Source of the DNA: Cryphonectria parasitica EP155
Taxonomy: Eukaryota; Ascomycota; Sordariomycetes; Diaporthales; Cryphonectriaceae
Direction: 5' to 3'
NCBI RefSeq assembly: GCF_011745365.1
Contig: NW_024468916.1
Span: forward strand, 3,083,630 to 3,147,629
DNA: 64,000 bases
Under the pieces are notes generated by a model. It had not been told where the DNA came from. It ran no database searches and worked only from the letters and a program-made list of their open reading frames with translations. Positions within the stretch are counted from its first letter, which is position 1. Every line of letters begins with the position of its first letter. Made by a program: the position numbers and the translations under genes. Of this stretch, positions 55,839 to 64,000 are shown piece by piece.

Positions 55839-57669
55839 TTAGATGATGCTAAATGTCTGGCCACCCCCCCTGTTGCCATCTAAAGCCTCACCCTGCATGA
55901 TTCCATGCACATAACACTCTCCGACAAGAAGGTACCTTTCGCCCCAGGGTCGAAGACAGAAGGGCAATTTACCCCCAAATAAAACGCATATAATATCTCC
56001 CTCCTTCATGACCTTGGGCCCCAAGACGTACCTCCCCCTCTTTGTTCTGGCAAATACCCTGTTGCCCGACGCTCCGTTGGCCGCACGAGCCCATTTATAT
56101 TCGTCGCCTGCTTTTGCGAGTTGACGTATCCCCTCATGTACCGTGCAAGTCCTGCCAGCTGCCACGGAGATATATGCTGCACTATGGGCAAGCCACTCGT
56201 CTCTTGCTGCAGAACCTGCTAGTCCATCTTGCCAGGCAAGAGCAACGCAGCCATTGCTTAGAGTTTGAGTGTATGCAAAGACTGCAGAGTCTCCGTTGAC
56301 GTATGGAATCTTCAGATCGAAGTCACTGTGACCACATATTTCACGCCATACTCTTTCGATAGATTGTGGCCAGATTGCGCCATCAACGTGGAAGTGCCTT
56401 GGTTCGAAAGGCACAGCGCAGACCTTGACGGTATCCACATGCAAGCCCTTTGCATAAAGAGTCTTGGAGTTTCCGTCCACGACAAGATCTGGGCGTATTC
56501 CTCGGCTGGCGTCGTGTGAGGTCGTGGGCTCATAAAGGATATGCGACTGATAGATTCGCCAATCCGGCACCCATGTCGGTAAGGCGAGCCGTTCTTCAGG
56601 ACCAGGCACCTCTGACAGAGGGGAATGAGATGGGAGCTCGACATGCTGGACAGCTGCGAGGGTGATCATTCCCTCATCACCCCCTTTCAGAGATCTGATG
56701 GAGACATCGCAATACACATCCTCGACCGAAGTAGCATAATTAGCCACTACTCCACGGATTTGCGCGTTTTGATACGCCGAAAAATGACCAAGGAAAGCGA
56801 ATACTCGATCTCGCGGATCGGTGGCCCCAAGATGCCGGGCGCGGTGCAGCTCGTATATGAAGTTATAGCGATTTGCGTGACGACTTTCCTTATCGGGTTG
56901 CACGTATCGATAGTACAAGTATTTGATCTTAGCCGTCTGTATGTTGACCTGTTTCCTCAGGTGATGATACTCTGTGAGGTCCCTACAAACCGAGTGTAGA
57001 AGATCCCATTCCATGGTTCCCTCGCCCCAGAAAAGGGTTGCTGGTGTCCGGGTGCCTATCTCCTGAATAATCCAGACCCGACCGAACTGTCCAGGTTTAG
57101 TGCCAACGGCCAAAGGCAACGAATTTTTTCCTATGAAAGGGTTGGCTTACCCAAGGTCTGGTCGTCAAAGCTCGAATGGAGGCCCACTGGTCGTCGCTTA
57201 AAGCGTTACTGTCAATCTGGTGATCCTTGATGATCTGTGAAAGGTGCTGAATGGAAGTGAATGAACTCGGGGCTATGGATTCCTTGTCTTCACCAAGCCA
57301 CACTAGGATTCGAGCTGCATTCCGGTATATACCATCCATAAACTTCACTTGCTGACTTCTTTCTTCCACGTCGTCCTGGTTGATACAGACTTGATCTGCC
57401 CAGATGCGTCTTGGACCTGTCAACAGCCTGACTCTTTTCAGTGCCATGAATAGGCTCCTAGTAAGGAGGATGGGGGCGCCGTTGCAAACCATGGCGAAAT
57501 CTCGGCTAGGAGAGCCCCATACGTATGAGATGGCTTCGTATTCCCCAGCCGCGCCGCTGTCGACTGTTTCCAATTCGCCTTGGAGGACATCGTCGGGACC
57601 TCCAGGACTCAAGATCAATACCCGGAAAGAATTGTTGAGCTTCAACGAGTCATACTGAAAGAGGTCCAT
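55839..57669 (-). CDS. HET-domain protein, paired with RelA/SpoT gene
   Basis: CDS complement(join(55839..57086,57151..57669)), 588 residues, one 64-bp intron (GTAAGC...CAG). The HET domain lies in the first ~190 residues: EYEAISYVWGSPSRDF, RRIWADQVCINQDDVEERSQ, then ARILVWLGEDKE, continuing across the intron as RPWFGRVWIIQEIG. The rest is the long helical region usual for HET proteins, with TDPRDRVFAFLGH, LPTWVPDWR, and near the C-terminus GDIICVLFGGKLPF and LLVGECYVHGIMQGEAL. The start at 57669 (MDLFQYDSLKLNN) is used because the longer frame starts with TTG. It is divergent from the RelA/SpoT gene with 469 bp between starts. It is intact, unlike the neighbouring remnant. A programmed-cell-death role is inferred from the domain. 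Confidence 0.92.
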
Positions 57670-58138
57670 GTTGGAGGTTTTCGGTATCTCAAATTCCAAG
57701 TTGATTCCGGTTTGGTACTGCCTACGACGATATGTGCACAGCGGTTGAATCCTGATTATATTAGCGCGGCAAAGGATGGTCCGGAGGATTCCCGTTTTTC
57801 CTTGCTGGATCAGGCTTTGTGGGCCTTTTCATGCGGGGGCGTAAGCAGAATGGCACGAAGGATTGCGGGTTCGCAGATCACAGTTTCACACGACTAGTCA
57901 CGTTGGTAAATATCTACAATGCCTTATCACAACAGATCCACTTCTACGCATCAGAAAACCTGCATGTGCGGCTGAAGCTGTTATTTGAGGCGCGAGGTAC
58001 GACTTCAGCAAAATTTGCATATCTTGCCAATCTTCAAATCTCTTTTGTTGCCGTTGCGCTTCGAACAGCATTCTTCTTTTTCCAACAATAGTCTCCACCA
58101 AAAGTTCCTCATCATCTAACATCAGATCGAGACAAGCA
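57670..58138. other. shared promoter of HET and RelA/SpoT genes
   Basis: 469 bp between two divergent start codons; no gene inside. Its shortness makes co-regulation of the two genes plausible. Confidence 0.55.
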
Positions 58139-60703
58139 ATGACGACTCTGCAAGGCATGACCCAGGAAGACCAAGTCTTCGAACAGTGTCTGCGGGATTT
58201 CAAGCGAGAGTTTTACAGCCGGGAAAGTCGTCTGGATGCGCATATGAAGGAAGCGAAGAGGATCATTGAATCCGGTAGAGGGAACATTCCTGGTCTCAGC
58301 AAAGGATTCAATGTCCGGCACTTTCCTATCAGCGCCAGACGAAAAGAAGACAACAAAGCTCTGAGAACCTTGCGCCGACGACAGAAAGAACGTGTTCAGC
58401 TCAAAACTCTAAGAGCTAGAGTCATGGCCCGCCGGGTCGAGACTGGCCAACACGACGCCTGGGAAAGCTACTGCAGAAGATGGAACATGGAGGACAAAAT
58501 CAACGAAGTGATCCCGTTCACAGATATGGACGAGGATTGCCGCATTGATGCAATGTTTGATGCCATGCCTGACCTTGCGGGGCTTCGTATCTCCTTGTAC
58601 TTCCCAGGAGATGTCGATAAAGTCATTGTCTTCCTCAAGGATAACTTTGAGATTGTCCAGGGCCCGAGTCGAAAGGGGGGTCTCTCACGACAATTCCAAA
58701 CCATCAGAAAGCTAGTGGAGCAGGAGGAGAACACGAATATACCCACGGGCCCCGAGCAAGGTGCCTTGATGAATGGAGCCAATCAGGACCATTCCTGGCA
58801 ATCAACATTCGCTGGCTACAAGGCAACTCATGTCATTGTTCGGATGAAAGAGGGTTATCATTTCGATGATTTTACGAGAGGAGACAAGCCTACGAATATT
58901 GAGATCCAAATTGGGAGCATCATCATGCACGCCTGGTCCGATATTGAGCACGACATTCTTTACAAGCCCTCCGAAGGCGAAACAGTATCTGACGATGTGA
59001 CTCGCATGCTGGATCTTATCAACGGTATTGTCATAACCGGGGAGGTTGCGCTCCAACAACTTGGTGCCGTTGCTGCCTCGGAAGCCAACGCGCGTGAGCA
59101 AGAGAGGAAGAAAGAAGCACAAGACTTTACCTACCTCCCAGTATGGCTCGACAACTACTTTGCAGATAAACCCAACACCAAACATTTCAAGCGGGACTAT
59201 GAATGGAGCGGTACAAGATGCCTCCATCTTCTTCTCAAAGCTTCGAACAATCACAATTTTGGAAGACTGGAACAGCTGCTGAACAGTATGGAAGATGTAA
59301 CTCCAGATGCTTCCCTCCCCCTCAGGATTCAGGCTCTTTTGGGTGCCGACCAGTGGCCGATAGAGCACACCAATCTCTGGACCAAACATAATGATTCAGC
59401 ACTACAACTCGCGTGGACTGCAAGATACTGGGTCACATGTCTGAACCACACTGCGACTATGGCACTTTTTCTTGGGCGCCAGAGTTTGATTACTCAATAC
59501 TTACCATCTCGCTCAAACGAATTTTTGAGCGAGTTCGGGAAGGCCAAAAATACTTTGCCAACGTTTGCAGAATATCTGGACATTTTGCATCCCCGGTACC
59601 CTCACTACAAGCGAGACTTGAGCAGGACGATGATGATCATTGACTTTTGTCAATACTTGCTGAAGTCAATCATTCCTACTGGTAAGACATTTTGTTTCCT
59701 TCGGCTTGAAAACCAGTATAAGATTTTCAGATGAACTCGATCCAGTATACTGACATTAATGCAGACACGATCACTGATCAAATTCATTATAATGCGCTTC
59801 ATATCACCAAAGCTGGTTATGTTGCGCGACCACGCCTTTCGGATGAGGAGGAACGGAATCTGAGCGAGGACACCGTCGTTGTATCATTTCTGTTGAAGTG
59901 GCTAACCCCCGAACCTTCTGTATTTGTCGGTTTGGCAATTTCCGAGGTACGAGCTTCGAGAATCTCCTTTCCATTTTTCTTCCTTTGGATACTGACGTCC
60001 ATTGCTGCAGGTGGACCCGGACCTCAAGTGTGGCAGCAATGAGAGCACCTCCCAATTATTCTTCGTGCCACAATCTTCAGCCGACGATGACTTCACATGG
60101 AAAGCCACGAAGGCTCGCCAAATGGGTCTCTTTGATGTCAACATGGTCACGTTCGACATGAACTCCTCTTTGAAGTTCGGAGTCAGAAACGCCATATGGA
60201 CCCAGCACATCTGCGAGCTACTTGGAGCCGACCTGACCAATGTCCAAGCTTTGAATGATTTGGTTTACGCAGAAAAGGGGCTTGCACTAGCTGGTCCTAG
60301 GCAATCAACTGACTGGGCAACCATATGGCCACTCAAAGGTATAACCCTATCACTGGGCACTGTGGAGAAAGATAGGGTTGCTGAATTTCTCGACGTATCC
60401 CGGAGACTTGGTGTCAAAGGGCCACTGGCCAATCGCGTACTGGCCACTCAAGTGAAGGCATTACAGACGACAGACACTGGCCAACTGGAAGTTTTCCGAA
60501 AACTTGCTCAGAGACTTAAGGTTGAGGATTTGAAGGAGCAGGAGGACCTGGCCAAGTTGTTCCCATGGATGTGTAGCTTAAATGAACAAGACGTCATGGA
60601 AAAGTGGGAGTCTGCAAAGATGCTCGGGATCTATGACTCTGAAGAGCTTCAAGAAAGGTTAAAAAGTCACGTGCTCGAAGGGCTTGAAGGGATTGTGGAA
60701 TAG
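58139..60703 (+). CDS. RelA/SpoT-domain nucleotidyltransferase-like protein
   Basis: Protein of 805 residues, CDS join(58139..59681,59765..59946,60011..60703), introns 83 and 64 bp, phases 1 and 0. A RelA/SpoT synthetase-type domain occupies about residues 100-310: PDLAGLRISLYFPGD (145-159, Asp and Arg as in synthetases), FAGYKATHVIVRMKEG (GYxxxH box), NIEIQIGSIIMHAWSDIEHD (Glu/Gln of the active site, then H-A-W-x-x-x-E-H). The N-terminal 90 residues are charged and helical. No HD hydrolase domain and no TGS/ACT domains are present; the ~490-residue C-terminal part is unrecognised and mostly helical. Bacterial homologues make (p)ppGpp or related alarmones, or act as toxins. The fungal product is unknown. 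It is divergent from an intact HET gene. Confidence 0.88.
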
Positions 60704-61101
60704 GAGGGAGCGGGCAAGCAGTGAATACTTAAGTACTTGTGGTGTTGTGGTGGCTAGTATGGTGATTAGACTTCAGGGCGAGGAGGGCAGTTGGAATCTG
60801 AGCTACCGTACAGTTGTAAAGGGCCATGGTTCTCGAATGGCATCAGACAGAGAATGACAACAGACGATCCCGTGACCTCTTTTGATTTTGAGCTCTTTTG
60901 GCATATCTAAGACACATTTCACACCCTGTCTCTGCGTCTTCATGCTTTTTGTCGTCTCCCACACGCCCACCCTACCCAGACAGTATATCAAGATAGATAT
61001 TCTTTAAAATTGTCAATCCCATCTTTTATGTATGTATTAACAGGTTGCGTTGTCCGACATTTTGTGTGAGAGTATATACCTTGAACGCTCAGCATGGAGT
61101 C
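60704..61101. other. convergent 3' region
   Basis: 398 bp between the stops of the RelA/SpoT gene and the FAD monooxygenase gene. Nothing gene-like is seen. Confidence 0.5.
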
Positions 61102-62444
61102 TCAATGCCACCGTCCAGGTATTTGAAATTTGAACTTAGCGGCTATTTTTGCCGGGTCTGACCATGTCTCAATAATATGCCGGTCCCTCTTTTCACAATC
61201 TTCCTGTCCAGTTGTAACAACACGAAGTCGACCGTTATGTCTCGCTGCCCGGACCAAGGCTGCTGTGCGTGGTCCTCGTTCTTGGGAAAATGCTGCAAAA
61301 ATTCCCTCCAAAGTGTCAATGTCAAATTTACCGTCTGAACCGATGTCTGGCAAAGCGCTGCCTAACCGGTAGCAATCCTCCAAAGCCTGATTGGCGCCCT
61401 GACCTAAATGCGGGCTCGCTGCAGCAGTAGTTGTCAGTGGATAACAGAAAGGATAGCCAGGAGATGGCCCAATACTAAGTATATAGGGCACTTACTTGGA
61501 TGAGCGGCGTCTCCGACCAACACCACACGCCTACCATGCCAGAGCTGCGGAGCGAGCTCGTCGCGGTCATACAGACCAAATTTCACCAGCCTCTCCGCGG
61601 TCGCGAACATCTCCTGGACACAAGGCTCAAACTGCGCCACGCCTCCCGGACCTGACGATGCTAAAAGGCTTCTTTGCGCAGCCTCTCGCTCGTTTGAATT
61701 GTAGAGATGCCACGATTCCTTGGTGCCCTCCTCCTCGGCTCGGGTAATGGCCCAGGAGCTGTGGCTGGCGTTGATGGTGTAGGAGACGACATGAATGGCA
61801 TCGCCATACCAGTTCCGCAACCCAGGTCCCATGGCGGCGATCTTCTCGGGTGTGCGAGTAATGCCCGCGGTTTGGGTCATGCCGGTGTAGGTAGCTGGAG
61901 GATGTTCAGGGTCAAGTCCTTTGGTTTTCAATAGAGCAGCGCGGGTACTAGAGTGAAGACCGTCGCAACCGAGGATGAATTCTCCCGATACCGTCTCGCC
62001 ATTAGAGAAGAACGCTGTAGCCCCGGAATCGTTCTCGGAGAACCCAGTCAGGGACCAGTGCTCGCGGAGCTCTATGTTCTCCTCATGTAGACGCTCACTC
62101 AGCCTTTTGCTGAGTGCCGTGCGTGAAATCCCACAGGCCTCATAGTCGTACTTAGCTTTGTACGAGCTGGGAAGGTCTGACTGGCCGAGAAGCGTGCCGT
62201 CGGCCTTGAATTCCTGAAACACCTTCAGACCTTCTGCTGTGGCGTAAATCCAGTCGGCGACCGCCACGGAAGGGAGACCGAGTACGTGGATACCATTGGG
62301 CATAAGACTGAGTGTGGCACCGACTTCACCTATCATACTGTGTTTCTCAAAGACAATGGGGCTGTAACCTTTCTCCTTGAGTATAAGAGCTAGGACGGCC
62401 CCGGCGACACCACCGCCAATGACAAGAACCTTTGGACTGGCCAT
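61102..62444 (-). CDS. FAD-dependent monooxygenase (salicylate hydroxylase-like)
   Basis: CDS complement(join(61102..61418,61496..62444)), 421 residues, one 77-bp intron (GTAAGT...CAG). Class A flavin monooxygenase: GxGxxG fold KVLVIGGGVAGAVLALIL, EVGATLSLMPNGIHVL, GISRTALSKRLSERL, the DG motif FILGCDGLHSSTRAALL, and GRRVVLVGDAAHPT completed by SPHLGQGANQALEDCYRLG across the junction. The arrangement fits enzymes that hydroxylate aromatic acids such as salicylate. The neighbouring Dal5-type transporter could bring in an organic acid or amide; a small catabolic pair is a reasonable inference. Start ATG at 62444. Confidence 0.93.
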
Positions 62445-62908
62445 CGAGTTGCGACTGTTTTCTTAAGGCATTGGTTGGTAATCCTAGGTGTGTCGAGCAT
62501 CTTCGCTTGGGTAGGTCCTTTTACTCTGGCTTTGGCGGATTTTAAATAAATAATTACGCACGTGGATTAATTGCCCATAATTAGGTCCATGCTAGAATAC
62601 CGCGGATCATCCGCATCTTCATTTACTTAAATATGCAGCCAGGCGGTGCTTGTCCACCAAATAGTATACGCTATGACATAGTGGAGCACCATCATGCGAG
62701 GCCGCGGAGCATCCACGGAAGCCGGATATAAGTTGAGAAGCAATTTTATGGTCTAAGGGTTGAACTTCCTCTGCACAAGTGGGACGTTACGAGCTATGTA
62801 CGTAAGCCCCTTGAAAACCTTCGTCCCTTTGCCGAGTTATATGCCACCTAATTCTGCGGGAATATTGAAAACGCTAAACACCAGCCAGTGCTTATCGAAA
62901 TTACATGA
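62445..62908. other. intergenic between monooxygenase and transporter
   Basis: 464 bp: promoter of the monooxygenase and 3' flank of the transporter. No gene is seen. Confidence 0.5.
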
Positions 62909-64000
62909 TCAGTACATTTCGTAACGCCACCCAAGATCAACCATTTCCTGCGTCACACCCCTCTTGACCACCTTCGCAATCTGCTCTGGATCGCCAGAGT
63001 CCAAGCGTTTGTTATCGCGCAGGACAAGCCATCGATAAACAGTAATCGTGAGTGCGAATAAAGCTGCGCAACCCATCAAAGTCCCAAAGGCAGCGTAAAA
63101 CCGCGGGCCCGCATAGTATAAGTAGGACGCCCAAATATTCGAAGTTCCACCAATGGCGTTGACTAGAGCCGATGCCGCGGCACGCTTCGAAATAGGCCGG
63201 GCAAGGTGAAGATTGATCGTCTTGTACATGAGGATTTGTGGGCCGACAGAAGAGAAGGGCAAGACCATCATGCTGAAGTAGCGCGCGCCCACGTTCTCGG
63301 TTGCCATGGGAATGATATACATCACCATGGCAATCGAAATGCACCCAATGATGATTGGATACACAGTGTTCTTGCGATCCGAATAGTAGGTGATCCCATA
63401 GTAGATGAAGCCGGCAAGAATGTATGGAGGAGCGGTGAGAAGGAGGCTGAGGGTGCTTGAGTAGCCAAGAGAGTCGACGAGTGTTGGGAAATAGTTGGCT
63501 ATCGAACCTTGTGCCTGGGACATCATGTTGCAGAAGATGAGAAGCAACATCTTTGGGTCGGACAGAGCATCGAGAAAGCCTTTCAGTACACTCTCTTTCT
63601 CTCTACCCTCAGCGGCTCCAGCCTCAGACTCCATCCGCCAGACTGCGAGGTCTCGTTCTTCCTGCGAAAGCATGCGACTGTTGTGTGGGAACTCCGGCAT
63701 GATGCAAGCACAGACAGCACCAATTCCGACGGTGGCGCTGCCTTCGATAATGAACAGCCACCTGTTTGCTCGTTGGTTAGAATAGCTTCTGACCGCTATA
63801 AAGACGTCCAGGGCAAATTGACTGCTTCGAAAAAGGCCACTGGAGTCTGGAAAGTTGAAAGACAAATAATAAATGTAAAGGAAAAAAGAAGAACACTTAC
63901 TGCCAGCCTGCTATACCATGCGCTCCGTCTAGTTGAAGGATGGCGGCAGCAAAGAGGCCTCCAAACGCATTACCCACTTGTTGAGCAATATAAAGCCCAG
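62909..64000 (-). CDS. MFS transporter, Dal5-like anion:cation symporter (partial)
   Basis: The C-terminal ~316 residues of a major facilitator; the 5' part lies beyond the right edge. Visible exons: complement(join(62909..63761,63901..>64000)), intron 139 bp with TTCTAACC branch site. The upstream exon has QQVGNAFGGLFAAILQLDG and GIAGW, joining WLFIIEGSATVGIG, the usual middle signature of the Dal5/allantoate permease family. A cytoplasmic loop (LSQEERDLAVWRMESEAG) then six further hydrophobic segments follow, including YILAGFIYYGITYYSDR and WASYLYYAGPRFYAAFG, and the family ending VDLGWRYEMY-like tail. Substrates of relatives are ureidosuccinate, allantoate, nicotinate or related acids; not defined here. 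Confidence 0.9.

Noticed and set aside
1..64000. CRISPR arrays, tRNA/rRNA genes, transposons
   Set aside because: No regularly spaced repeats, no tRNA-like clover-leaf sequence noticed by eye, and no transposase, integrase or reverse-transcriptase reading frame. A dedicated tRNA scan was not possible.

Overview
The window is nuclear DNA of a filamentous ascomycete (Pezizomycotina), most likely a Sordariomycete. The evidence is: short GT-AG introns (about 50-180 bp) with CTAAC/CTGAC-type branch sites, two HET-domain genes, Zn2Cys6 and SREBP-type bHLH regulators, secreted plant-polymer and aromatic-degrading enzymes, and genes of its own on both strands without operons. I read 26 protein-coding genes and one probable gene remnant. 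Exon joins were worked out by hand; in every complete gene they give a length divisible by three and restore family motifs across the junctions. No tRNA, rRNA, transposon or CRISPR array was recognised.

Layout. 0.5-10.3 kb (all minus): old yellow enzyme, a HET-domain protein, a 3-ketoacyl-CoA thiolase, and a coiled-coil protein. 11-13.4 kb (minus): a Ser-rich GPI-type surface protein and a 96-residue disordered protein with a GC-AG intron. 14-30 kb is a housekeeping block: a Saf4/CCDC130-type splicing factor, Ubc8/UBE2H ubiquitin-conjugating enzyme with extreme micro-exons, ketopantoate hydroxymethyltransferase (panB), ATG12, the Dbf4/Dfp1 regulatory subunit of Cdc7 kinase, an Icp55-like mitochondrial aminopeptidase P, and an SREBP-type bHLH factor with polyQ.

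32-38.6 kb: an FAD monooxygenase and a Zn2Cys6 regulator share a divergent promoter carrying three CGGGCCCG palindromes, followed by a 154-residue protein built on repeated Cys-Pro-Val motifs. 40-53 kb is an accessory stretch of mostly secreted catabolic enzymes: intradiol ring-cleavage dioxygenase, a Gfo/Idh/MocA dehydrogenase, a GH76 mannanase-like protein, a 2-oxoglutarate oxygenase, a type-B carboxylesterase with a disrupted oxyanion-hole region, and a tannase/feruloyl esterase. Together they suggest use of plant phenolics and wall polymers.

53-64 kb: a degraded LRR/F-box-like remnant, then a second HET-domain gene divergently paired with an 805-residue RelA/SpoT-domain protein. This pair is my best candidate for an undescribed conflict or self-recognition system. 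The window ends with a second FAD monooxygenase and a Dal5-type MFS transporter cut by the right edge.

The two most unusual observations are the 1-, 3- and 8-nucleotide exons of ubc8 and the HET/RelA-SpoT gene pair.
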